A stretch of DNA of 64,000 nt, taken from Paragyromitra xinjiangensis (lineage: Eukaryota; Ascomycota; Pezizomycetes; Pezizales; Discinaceae). The position numbers were made by a program, and so were the translations under genes. The notes under the pieces are model-generated. The model was not told the DNA's origin and ran no database searches. It was given only the letters and a program-made list of their open reading frames with translations. The DNA is taken from assembly GCA_038503065.1 (NCBI GenBank), contig JBCAMK010000006.1, positions 2,170,001 through 2,234,000 of the forward strand, written 5' to 3'. Positions 1-12,334 of the stretch are shown here, one piece after another. Each line of letters begins with the position of its first letter. Position 1 is the stretch's first letter.

Positions 1-156
1 CAAGCTGACGGTCCAAAGGGGCAGTTTTTGATCTTGAAAGACAGAAGGATTTAATTCTAGTATGATACCCCGCTATCATCCGTGATGTGGACCCCTAGAG
101 AAGATGACAAGTTGGTTTGCCAGTGCAATCTCATAATTTATTTCCTTGGCCATCGG

Positions 157-378
157 TCAGCATGGAAGAGTGGATGAATGGAGATAAGACATTCTGCTCA
201 CTGGTAGGATGTAGTCTTCTGGAAGTTTTGGCTGCCCAGATTTTCGCATTTCGTTCCATCTGGTTTGCAGTGAGCCTTGGGACCTGCTCTTGAATCTCCA
301 CCCGAACTGCTTTGTGGTGTCGGTCCAGGTCATCTCTGTCCGCTGTCGGGAGTATATGATGAAGTAATCTTCTTCCAT
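157..378 (-). pseudogene. SANT/Myb-like DNA-binding domain fragment
   Basis: The minus-strand frame reads a short region resembling fungal SANT/Myb-like domains: YTMEEDYFIIYSR, then MTWTDTTKQFGWRF, then a GSLQTRW stretch, with aromatic residues spaced as in helix-turn-helix SANT repeats. The open frame continues upstream of the ATG at 378 to about 411 (PPSRRIKYT) without another start, and stops at 157 shortly after the domain, so either flanking exons are missing or this is a relic. An overlapping frame (131-514) also has a Met but gives a less protein-like sequence. The role would be DNA or chromatin binding; no target can be inferred. The family assignment is from motif resemblance only. 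Confidence 0.35.
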
Positions 379-514
379 CGTATACTTGATTCGACGGGAG
401 GGGGGTGATACTAGTATAGGTGTCGGGCATGATACGGCGCGCCTTTGACTGGTTGTACCTTGTGTGGGGGCGCCATGACTTTCCTCTGGTGGAGTCTCTG
501 TCTCGGATTAGCAA

Positions 515-2065
515 ACGGAATTGTCGTAGTGATATGTCACTTACGCATTGTACCAGTGAAAGAGTTTGTTGGTTTGTGGCTTGTAGTTTATGTCAGTGTA
601 AAAGGTAGAGCGACGAGGATCCGTCCAGCATCTATCTGGTGGGTCCTGGAAGGATGTGAAATCTCCTCTTTCAGCCCCCTAAAAATTTCCGATCTCATAG
701 TCTTCCAAAATTATGCAGCCATGAGTACGATAATAACAGGGTTTCCAAATGGAGGCGAAGAATACTCTCATCCTTCTGGAGATGGGACGATCGCAACGGT
801 AGAGATAGTTGTATTTCCGCTGATATACAGTGGTTTGGGGGTGGGAAGAGGTAATGTGTTGGCAGAATACATAGGTCACGGAATAACGGAAGGAGGGGTT
901 GGGTTAAGTAGCTGCTTTTCTGTGTATGCGCATCCGTAGCACGGGGCTAAACATGCATGCGATAATTACATGTCAGTAGACGTGAAAACGGTGTTTTCGT
1001 TATGTATTCTTACATGCCAATTAACTTGAACTCTTACTAGAGTGGGAACTCATACTTTACCAGGGTTCTATCTGGTACCTGGGAAGAGTCATTGCAAAAT
1101 ATCTGATAGTGAAAAACTTGAAGAGTGCATAGAGTAGCTGTGTCATGGTGCTGAAATTGATTCGAGACGAATATCCCCCGACCCGTTTCATCCAATTTTT
1201 ATATTTGGTGAATCTTTTGTAGTCTGTATAGCAATGGATGAGGAGTGTTATACAGTTATTCAAAAGACTCTGGAACGGTCGTACTTGAGAAGTCTACATG
1301 AGTCGAAAAGTCATAATTGTCAAGAATTAGAATAAGAGCTAAGAAAGGTTATCTTATTCTCGTGCCTTGGACGCTGATGAAGCGCCTGAAGGCTACGATC
1401 TGATTGGGCTAAAAGTTACTAGAATATCATTGTTAGTGTTTCTGGAGTTCTAGTTAATATCGTAGCTTATAGTCATTCTAGATTCCACCAACTTTGGTGC
1501 CGATATATAGTGGATTTTCGATATAAACATCTTCAATATAAACATATTCGCGCCAGAAGCACATAGCTTGGCAGTCCCATTTCACTTGCACGTATAAAGT
1601 CTACCTCGATATAAGAGTATCCTTGATATAAGCGATATAAGCATATATTTTTGGCCCTGATCGTATGCCTATATCGAGAGTCTATTGTTTTGCATTCTAT
1701 GAGCCCTCTTGAATCGTTTTTCCTCGTGGAGAAGTCATTATTTTGTATCGACCCATGAAGTCATGTTTGGAAAATATGAGAGCAAAAAACTGTATATTTG
1801 CAGGTAGGCACTGCAGGCTTGTTTATTTATTTATCTATCAGTTGTATGTGAGGCTAATTGGTACATTTATCATCCTAAGGTAAAGCCAAAGTTCTTACTA
1901 TGAAGCCCTCGAACAGCTGCCCTCGAACCAAAGCAGATTATGCGAAGGGCCTGCACTCCTTCGCGTCTTTGAACTTTCAAGACAACAGCTAGCTATGTCC
2001 CAGTCAGCATCGTAAATCAAAGGACAGGAAACGAACTGCAGAATGGATCAGTTCACGGAAGAGGT
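515..2065. other. Gene-free stretch upstream of the kinase 3' end
   Basis: I see no supported gene here. Open frames such as 445-939 (plus) have no recognisable domain or coding character. The only structured item is the pogo-like MITE relic at about 1508-1687. The rest is AT-rich intergenic DNA. Confidence 0.5.
1508..1687. mobile_element. Pogo/Fot1-type MITE relic (about 180 bp)
   Basis: Both ends carry a related terminal sequence. Left: AGTGGATTTTCGATATA from 1509. Right, read inward on the minus strand from 1686: AATAGACTCTCGATATA. The two 17-mers differ at four places, all G/A or T/C transitions. Repeated GATATAA motifs follow inside both ends. CTCGATATA-type ends are typical of pogo/Fot1-like Tc1-mariner elements in fungi. 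No transposase frame is present, so this is a non-autonomous, decayed copy. A TA lies at the left flank (1506-1507); no clean TA remains on the right. Confidence 0.5.
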
Positions 2066-4031
<1,966 letters not shown>

Positions 4032-7000
4032 TTGTGGAGAATATAGAGTTCAACTACCCAAATCGGAATGTAGAGGGGTAAAGGAATATAATTCCGATAT
4101 TAGAATCTGATGAAAAAGAATACGAGAGAAAGATAGAAGTCGAGAGAAGGGGATTAAGTGATGAAGGCTGATGGATGAAGGGCTGGATACTAGCTGATGA
4201 AGCGGGTTGGCTGGTAGCTTATGCCCACTGTGACCCACCAAACTGTGTGGCGTGTAGAGACAGGGCCACCTGATATACATACGCGTACCTATTTGGTACC
4301 ACAGCAATGTTCAGCCTCAAACTTAGATTTTCAAAACTTTGTCCGGCTGGTCAAGGAAAGTATTCTGGTCAAATATCGTCATTTGGTGTTTGGTGAGCGT
4401 TCTAGGGTAACCTCTGTGATGGCACAAATCGTAGCTTTAATTTTTGGGATGAGATAGAACTTTCTACGCTTGCCTAGGACCGACCAGAAATACATGTATT
4501 TCATAATCAGAACCTCTGCATGAAATACCATCGCTTCTAGTCCCATGAAGTTTCTTACTGTCTGGGAGTGAATCCACTGCATTAACGGGTCTCTCTAAGC
4601 TCGGGAATAGAGGAGTCACCCCCTTAGGATGTAAATGCGACTGCTTGATCTTTTTAGTATGCCGAATCTTGCCTACATTTACTTGTGGAAAAACAGAAAT
4701 GACATGCACAGTCGATGGCTCAGTCGATGAATTTGCGCCAGTCTTCATAATATACACCCTCAATCAATCAAGTCTTCTTCGCCACCCGAGTCACATTCTG
4801 CAACAGAGTTAATACCGACTACCTGGTAATACCCTGCCTGGATAATATATTGGGAATAACTACAAAAAAGGTCGCAATCAGGTTTCTATGCGAACCTTCA
4901 ACCCAGTGCGTCAAGGATTATTTATCTTGCCTGGGAGGGAATCGAACCTACGCTCCCCCGGCCCCTCTGGGCGACACAGTAGCCATTAGGCTACCATGGC
5001 TGATGACATTATAGCGCCAGAATCGTCTTAGACCTACCTCGACCTTTCCATACCATCCTATGCATGGTGCACCGATAAGATTGATCAGTCATACTATCCT
5101 AAGCTAAGGTAACTCCTGGTTTCTGTACTTCACTTCACATATATATCGATGTATCCATGCCACTACATGTACTTTCTAGACAACTTCGCACCTTGCTTTT
5201 GGTGTTTTGACCTCACTATATACATGTATTAAATGCTTGTATGAAACTTCATGCCTATATTTCGATGATTCATCAGTCTGCTCCGTTTGACCCACGAGTA
5301 TCAACACCCCTATAAAGTGAGCAATATGTGGTTCCTTGAAGTTATGGTACTATTTTTGCGGGCCAGAAACGATTAGAGAAACGTGGAAAGTTGTAAGTAT
5401 TTGGAAATCCTCTAGAACTTCGACTACGGAAGGCTTGTTAAAATCGGGATATGTATGACTATGGGATCACTAGATATCGCTCGGTCGGACCTACGAATCA
5501 GCCTGTTTAGTTGACTTAGAACAGGTATCACATTTCTGAGAAGGAGGGCTGATGCGACTTACTAATGCGGTTAGCATATGGGGGAAGGCGTAGGGAAGAC
5601 TTTGAATGCCTGACAATACAAATGTGCCAGTTTTGAAACCAGTGGGTTAGGGATTGGTTCAGTATCTTAAAAAGTACAACCCATCAAACAGTAGCTACCT
5701 TCACTTCCCCTTCTGTGTGCAACTCTAAAAATACAGTACTGAAAGAATTAAGAGCGGGTCTTAAGGTGATTTATTCTGTCCTATAAATCTTGGGCCGATT
5801 CTTGGACCTTAAATCGTTACTCACAGCATTGTTCAAATCTCTTGACACAGAACACTCCCTTTGACTACGTCCCTAGACCTGCAGCTGGAGGTGCAAACAG
5901 TGCAGCTGTCAGTCAAATGGAGTCTCTATTTTCAACCCACCGCGGCTATTTTGAGTGCTTAGAGTAGGACCTTTTGGTATAGTAGCTTTCATCCCAGAAG
6001 AGGTTGCAGAGATAAATGATCGCTTCTTAGATGACGAGAAAAGAGTACAAGAACTGACAGTTAGAAAACTAGAGCGGTTGGCTCACTTGAAGGGCCCGGT
6101 TCTCATGACAAAAAGATGTAGGACAGGATTAGTATCAACCACTTCACCCATAAAGTCAGGTTTGGGGGGGGGATATGGATGATTTCTTAAACTTTGTCGA
6201 AAGCGAATTTAGCGGAGGGCAGGAGTATAAGTTTTGCTCTAGCATCAGAGTCGGCAACTATATCTATGATTAAGCAGACTCGGAAATGTTTAGTACTCCC
6301 GGTGTCGGCTTTGAGCCACTCCACGGATACACACAGGAACAGAAGCCTAAGAAATCATGAATCCACGGTCATTTTTGGTTCCTGTGCTACCACCGATGGT
6401 CCTCTCCCGGCCTCCACGAAGCCAACCCCAGCCCCCACTGCGAGACCGAAAGCCAATTTTTCACGTCTCTTCAAATCCACCTGCCGAAGGATTAATAACA
6501 CCGGCTTCTACTGCTGTTTCTCCTACATTTACCGAGTCGTCAAATCTTTTAATAGCTGGTGTCCCGAGTGCTACAATTCAGACGCTCCCTCATCCGACCT
6601 TTTTTCCCTCGTTAGGTACGGTCAATAATTTCTAAAGCCGGAAATCATGTGTTGGTCACCTAGTCATAACTGGTACGGAAATAATATGGACTAGTAGACA
6701 CATGCACAGCGTTAGACTCTCGAGCTAATTACATAGATATAATCTAATTGCTCAATTACCAAAATTGCGGCGTCGGGCCCTGAAGGACAAATGGTATGAG
6801 CGCTAGTACCGGCGAGACTATCTTAGAGCCGGTATTTAGATGGGTTTCTGGCTCCCAGTAAGATCGCTTGCTTACCCTAAACCTTAAAAGCCATTAAGGA
6901 ATACCTGTGGTGTGTGGGATTGTACCGGGTTTCGTGTTCTCGAATGTATTTGCAATGCACATATCTCATCACGATGCCAGACCTCCTTTGGCCCTGCTGG

Positions 7001-8047
7001 CTTGGTTGTAACACCTAAAACACATCAAATACATGTAGTCTTGGAGCTCGGCCTGTAGTCTGTAAGATATCATCTAGGCAGCTCGCAGAGGGCTATTACG
7101 TGACTTAGGCCTATAGCTATCATTAATGTCTATTTATTATAGAAGTGTCATTAGGCACCCTGACTCGAAGCGCCCCAGAACGGCTCTCCCTAGCCAATCA
7201 TGGATGTTTAAAAGGCTAAGGAACATTTACTCAATGGCTACATGTACTGCTCTCGCTTGCTTGCGATAAAATTGCACCGGGATGATGTAACTACTTTGTT
7301 GTTAAATTTCTAGGGCATAGGTGATAGACTCGAAAATTCTGTGTTCAAGACTCGCCAAAGGTAGGGAATTGGAACTACAGGAGGGATCTATATACGCTTA
7401 TGTAGGGGCCACTTTTCAAAATAAACTTATCTCATTCCACCAAATAATGTGATGAGCACAGCCCTCTGATCCTAGCTCACCCATCAACATTATACGAAGC
7501 AATAGCTACTCAGACTTAGCGGAGTGCTCTCGCTAAACGCACAAACTCTTTCTTCTTTCAGAAGTAACCAAAAAAAATACATGAGATTTTCGGAGGGGCA
7601 CTTTGGGGTTTAATGCTCCCTGAGATTTTGAGTGAGCGTGGGCAACAGATAAATAAATGAAAGGGGTAAGTGAAGAGATATCTCGTGAGAGCCTCAATAA
7701 ATAAAAATAATGAGCAAGACTTTCAAGAACAAATCTATGCAAGGAATTAACAGTGAGGCAAGCTGCTTCCTTTTTGAGGTTATGGGATCTGCCACGAAAG
7801 CCAGAGGAATAGGTCTAGTAACATTAGAGGCTTTGCTAATCTTTGCCATAGCAACGAAAGATAAGAGGTAATAGTTTTTCCTTGTCGGTGTGATTAGTAG
7901 ATCTCGGTAACTCCCGAGGGGTGAGGTTTGAATACTAGATAGACCAGGGCTGTTTTAGTTAGATGAAGCTCGATGCTCCTTAAGAAAGAAGAGATGTCAT
8001 GATGAACTCTTGCGATCCACCTTCCGCATTGGGCGGAAGTGAAACCC
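4032..8047. other. Gene-poor stretch with a SINE and decayed frames
   Basis: The region upstream of the kinase start (4031) should hold its promoter. It contains the SINE at 4862-5000, five TACATGTA octamers (4491, 5164, 5221, 7030, 7239) and two plus-strand frames at 5955-6182 (charged, helix-like) and 6357-6635 (Pro/Ser-rich) separated by several stops. Those frames may be a gene relic, but I do not recognise it and cannot join them. A run of nine G occurs at 6164-6172. Nothing else is supportable. Confidence 0.4.
4862..5000 (-). mobile_element. tRNA-derived SINE, copy 1
   Basis: Read on the minus strand, the head has a tRNA-like pol III promoter: A box TAGCCTAATGG (4983-4993) and B box GGTTCGATTCC (4938-4948), about 34 nt apart. 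Possible acceptor arms GCCATGG and CCCAGGC pair at only five of seven positions, and the anticodon and T stems do not fold, so it is not a working tRNA. A tRNA-unrelated body follows, ending in TTGCGACC plus a T-run (A-run on plus at about 4864). The body recurs at 13100-13195. Head, shared body and simple 3' end are the hallmarks of a SINE. Confidence 0.6.
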
Positions 8048-9981
8048 TTAATCCTCCAAGTTCGCCACCCGGCCACTGCGAGAAACGGGCTTATAATTCC
8101 CAACTTGTAGCCAAGACTGCCTGTGACTAGTACCTGAAGAAGCGTTGCTTCCGTTACTGTTATACCCCGGGATTGTTCTGGCGTGGCTCGGGACCTGGAG
8201 AACGGTAAGTTCATTCGCAGCGGTTGCTTCCGATATCGACTGAACATCGGGCGCATCATCCATCTCTGTTATTCCATCATGTAACGTGGTCGCCTCGACT
8301 AGGTCACGAATGACCCCGAAAACTGCCAGAAGAATGCCGCTCATCCTGCCAAAAGTAGAAATTTTGCACGGTGGGTTCAGCAAAGCGAACCAACTAGGCA
8401 GACAGTCATTTTTATCGAGGAAAATAAGGTGCACACTTCTGATGCATCGTAGATAGTGCTTTCCGATTACTGCGTAACGTTGGACGGACGTGAAGTATTC
8501 GAATAGCTTTGTGAACTCCTGCCCGTCCGCACGATCCATTGGAGTAAGGCAGACCATCACCATTGCACTAGATTTTGAACAGGCCAAGTGTTTCAGGTAC
8601 TCATCAGCAACATCTGGGCTGACTTCGTTCCCAATATGCAAAACCTCATCCAAAAGTGCCGACCACTTGACGCCTGCAATGTATTCTGGACCGCCAGCGA
8701 GCTGCGCGACGGTACACAGACTAGCAAAATTGCTCCTTTCAATGCGGCCTACCCATTCTAGTTCCGTTGCTCTCGCAAGAACTTGAGGGGGTTGATCGAC
8801 CGATTTTGAGATTTTATTACTATCTGGTTCGACGAGATCTCGGTTCAGATGCATGCGGCCGGGTGAAGATGGAAGAGCAACACCCGATTCGTTTGAATTA
8901 TAAGAATGCCCCACCCTAGCTTGAGGCGACGAATTCAAACACAAAGACTCTTCATTCCCAATCCTCATAATCGCCCGGGAAGCTTGGCGACTTGATGGCG
9001 CCAAAGGAACCGAAAGGCTATCGTTCCCAGTCCCAGTCATATTCGTATCGGCCTGAAGATCTTTGCTGTGAGTTTGTATATCTGCTCCATTGGTAGTGGA
9101 CGGAAATATATTTTCCTCCGGAGTAGGTGTTTGCCTAAGCTCTCGCAACTCTTCCACAAATTCCTCTCCTTTGTGAGTTTTTCTAATACGAGGACCATCC
9201 GACTTGACTAAGGTTATATTGATCTCAGATTGAATACGGACTTTCTCCATGTACTCTTTCAACTCTTTGTTTGCCATTTCATCCGTCGTCATCTCTGCAA
9301 GCCTGGCTGGTGTTATCCTTTCCCAAAGTACCTCGCTAGCTAACGAGTGGTTCCTAACAAGGTTAAAGCCGATAGCTCTAACCTTATTGTTGTATTCAAG
9401 GGGAAGTTTAGCAGCTTTATAACAACCCTGGTACACTGCATTTTCCACAGCAGTACCAATACTGGCACAATAGGTTTCCAGTGTTTGTTCACTATCTAAA
9501 ACGAGATCGAAGTTTTCGATCATTTGCTGCCCACGTGTCATAAGTGGAGCTTTCACCAAAATAATCGCATTAACCTTTGTCATCTCCCGGCCACGTCGCA
9601 AGTCTTCTCTGTTTTTCTCCGAGGTTCCAATTTGAAGAGTTTTGCGTTGTGTAGGCGGTCTCACTGGTGCATCTTCAGCCACATCAGGTCCCAGTGGATG
9701 GAAGAATTTCGGGTTAGTGTCATACCCACGAGAGGAAAGCTGTGCTGCGGAGGCACGCGATTTCTTCGCGCGAGAAGCCTGTAAAATTTTTTATTAGTAG
9801 TGTCCGTTATGAAAAGATACTAGCGTACCGAGACTCGTTCCCATCCCCTACTGCTTGAGGCTGCTGCGCACTGTAGGGCAGCAAGCTAGATGATATGGGC
9901 ACGAGACTACAGTGTACCTACCATACTATTTTCTTGAGGGGCGGCATCCATCTGATCCCGGTTGCTTCTCTTTGTTGCCAT
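8048..9981 (-). CDS. TFIIS central-domain + SPOC protein (BYE1-like, no PHD)
   Basis: Two exons, 9981-9922 (starts MATKRSNRDQ) and 9778-8048, join in phase 0 to 596 aa. Intron 1 (9921-9779) has donor GTAGGT, branch CTACTAATAA and acceptor TTTTACAG; it contains an 81-bp MITE. Around residues 100-205 is a TFIIS middle domain, with the KVRAIGFNLVRN and WERITPARLAEMTTDEMA segments typical of it. A low-complexity linker follows, then a SPOC domain at about 360-507 (WSALLDEVLHIG, VSPDVADEYL, RYAVIGKHYLR). Known BYE1 proteins carry PHD, TFIIS-M and SPOC, and bind RNA polymerase II at H3K4me3 chromatin through the PHD. No Cys/His cluster for a PHD finger is seen here, so chromatin reading is probably lost. 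Expected site: nucleus, transcription elongation. It may be a divergent paralogue. Confidence 0.78.
9829..9909. mobile_element. 81-bp MITE, copy 1, inside an intron
   Basis: The ends are near-inverted: GAGACTCGTTCCC on the left and GGGCACGAGACTAC on the right. The copy shares ends and core (CTGCTGCGCA, GGCAGCAAGCT) with 10345-10428. It is flanked by an imperfect 8-bp duplication, TAGCGTAC (9821-9828) and CAGTGTAC (9910-9917), differing by two transitions. An 8-bp duplication suggests a hAT-type source. It sits inside intron 1 of the BYE1-like gene. Confidence 0.6.
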
Positions 9982-11700
9982 GACAGCAGCTCCTATATTT
10001 CAAATAGTAGTGATGCTGATGCGTTTCTAACCCTAGATAGCTATATCTGTGTTTTATTTCTAGTGAGTTCTTCTATGTTCTAGTCAGTAGGTAGTCAGAT
10101 GACCTGGTAATACGTCCGTCGGCGAAAAATAGGGAACAACCGTTGTGCCAGTAGTTGGCAATGGTGAGGCGTGAGACCTTGGCCTGGCAAAGCGGGGCGA
10201 GCGAATCTTGAACTTGATGGGGCTGGCTAGCTTTCGTGTGATTGATGGAGTGGCAGTAGACCAAAATGTTTTTGTGTTGGTGAGAACAAGATGATTGAGG
10301 GGGAAAGCAACGCCTTTTATAGGGGTCCCCAGCAGGGTAATTACTAGGCTCGTTCCCATCCCCTACTGCCTATGGCTGCTGCGCACCGTAGGCAGCAAGC
10401 TGCGCAGTGGGGCTGGGCACGAGACTAGGTAATTACATGTTTTTTTTGATATTGAGGTTAGCGTCTTTCTCTATTGCCCATCCATGCGGGCCATGAATCA
10501 TCAATCCCGAAGGTAAAGGTGAGCCAAAGTTTATCCAATCCCACCTGCCCAAAACAAGTGTGTAGAGGATCGAACCCCCCAGCAAACCCAGCGACGACGA
10601 GATATCCCTCATAGCATAAAAAACTCCCACAGCAGCAAAGGATTAGATGCTACCCGCATTTACTGACCAATATGCTAATCCCTATGAGCCTCGTAACACT
10701 CATCAAGCGACAGCCAGTGATAGCTAGCGTAACGCTTGGAAACCCACCAAGCGGTTTATGCAGACATCAGAGCTTACCCGGTTGACGAGCTCCTGCCACG
10801 CAGCCTGTCTCTCCGTCTATCGCGAGAAATACATGTATCAAGTATCATTCTCATACCATTGGAAATAACACCAACTGTATGGCACTTTCTCAGCTTTGGG
10901 TACTGATATGCATAGAAAGTAGATCAAATGCTGTGAAAGCCTGTAGCAAAAGAACTTAGTATCCTGTGATGGTATTAGTTTCCCTGGCTTTTGAATATTC
11001 GAATCCGGCTTCAGTGCTTTCAAAACTGCATATACCCCTCAAGGACATCAGATCGAGCGGGCCTTTCCCTTCCCAAGCCCCAAATAGTTTACAAGACGTA
11101 AAACGTCTGCCAACCCCCATTATTGGCTGCATAGACCGAAGAATCGTGGTCACTTTATGTTCTGACGAGGCTTATCAAACGTAAGCACCCACGCAACCAG
11201 GAATGTTCATCGCCATCAAGTAGCCAGATGCATCTAGAGTAATAAGCTTAGTACCGCTAGAGAGACGTAGTATGGCAGACGTTTTGGTGCTGGCTTAGTT
11301 TTATTGTGTCCAGGCTTATGCTTGGCGCCAAGGTTCACGTCCCTAAGCAAGATTTTAGAATTGTGAAGAAAAATTAGGCTGGGAACGAGACACCCAGGTT
11401 CGGCTAGAAATTGGTATTGACAACGATAATTAAAGTGATAATTTTCTCTGGAGCAATTTACACATGGCTATCGGCATTGAGGAAGCGGAAAAGATGACCA
11501 GAATAGAGTAAAATTTATTTACTTAGTAACCCTTGCCGAAACAGATTATCGTCTGTTAAGGAATACAGGATCGTAATTCATTCACAACGCGGCAAACAAA
11601 TTAGAAAATAAGAAAAGACCAAGCACAGCGCCAAAATCGAAATATGTAGAGACCTATCCACTTGATCATTAGGAGTTAGCATCTGTTCGAGCTATAGTGA
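9982..11700. other. Upstream region of the BYE1-like gene; no supported gene
   Basis: This holds the promoter side of the minus-strand BYE1-like gene and the second MITE copy. Minus-strand frames at 10084-10359 and 10433-10630 lack recognisable domains. The sequence GGCTGGGAACGAGAC near 11377 matches the terminus of the 81-84 bp MITE and may be a third, truncated copy. Confidence 0.4.
10345..10428. mobile_element. 84-bp MITE, copy 2, perfect 8-bp target duplication
   Basis: The left end TAGGCTCGTTCCC and right end GGGCACGAGACTAG are imperfect inverted repeats. The element is flanked on both sides by GTAATTAC (10337-10344 and 10429-10436). The core is shared with copy 1. There is no coding capacity; it is a non-autonomous element probably moved by a hAT-like transposase encoded elsewhere. 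Confidence 0.65.
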
Positions 11701-11758
11701 GGGATTAACTCACCTTTTCTTCAACCTCCATCTCTTTCTATCACTTGCACGTATCTCT

Positions 11759-12334
11759 CTAATATTTGGAGGCACAAGCACCGCATTTCTGCTGCTTGGT
11801 AAAGACACGATAATCAATTTGATCATTGAAGCGAACTTTCTTGTTGATGCATGTACGGAGCTGGGTGTGAGGTTGGGTTTGCGGTTGGGCTCCAATGACT
11901 GGCATCCTGACGCGCATTGCTGGGAGATCGTGCTGTTGTACGAACCAATAGAAATCGCCCCCAGCATTATTGAATTTGTCATTCAAGGCCATCAATTAGC
12001 TAGAAGAGCTTCAGAAGATATTAGCAGCCAGGGAAGCAGCAATGATATTCACAATGAAGGAGGCGTACCGAGATCGTTCCCCGATCAGGTTGATAGCGAA
12101 AAGACGACTAGACGCTTCAACATGAAGGCTTGGAGTATTTCTCCTGGTGTTTTCAATTGTCTTTTCCATCAGTTCCACTTGTTCGGGTAAATCACCTTCA
12201 TCGGGTTCATAATCTCTCTTTGCGAATTTCCTCAGGCCATGTCCCACATGATTAGGGGTAGAACAAGTCAATTTGTTTTTGATAAGAATGGAAGAGCCGT
12301 ACGGACGTGTAGTCGTAATATTTGAATTAGACAT
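11759..12334 (-). CDS. Uncertain hypothetical protein, possibly spliced
   Basis: A minus-strand frame from ATG 12334 reads 107 aa (MSNSNITTTRPYGSSILIK...), basic and then acidic, to a stop at 12011. A second frame just downstream (about 11989-11759) is also protein-like and ends in CGACASKY. An intron from GTGAATATC (about 12046) to an acceptor ending CAACAG (about 11928) would join them in frame, but the branch site is only moderate and the intron would be about 120 nt. I do not recognise either part. Treat it as a candidate only. Confidence 0.25.

Noticed and set aside
445..939. 164-aa plus-strand open frame
   Set aside because: No domain, odd composition, and it overlaps the more protein-like SANT/Myb frame on the minus strand at its left end.
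4862..5000. Functional tRNA gene on the minus strand
   Set aside because: A and B boxes are present but the T stem, anticodon stem and part of the acceptor do not pair, and the body is repeated elsewhere; a SINE fits better.
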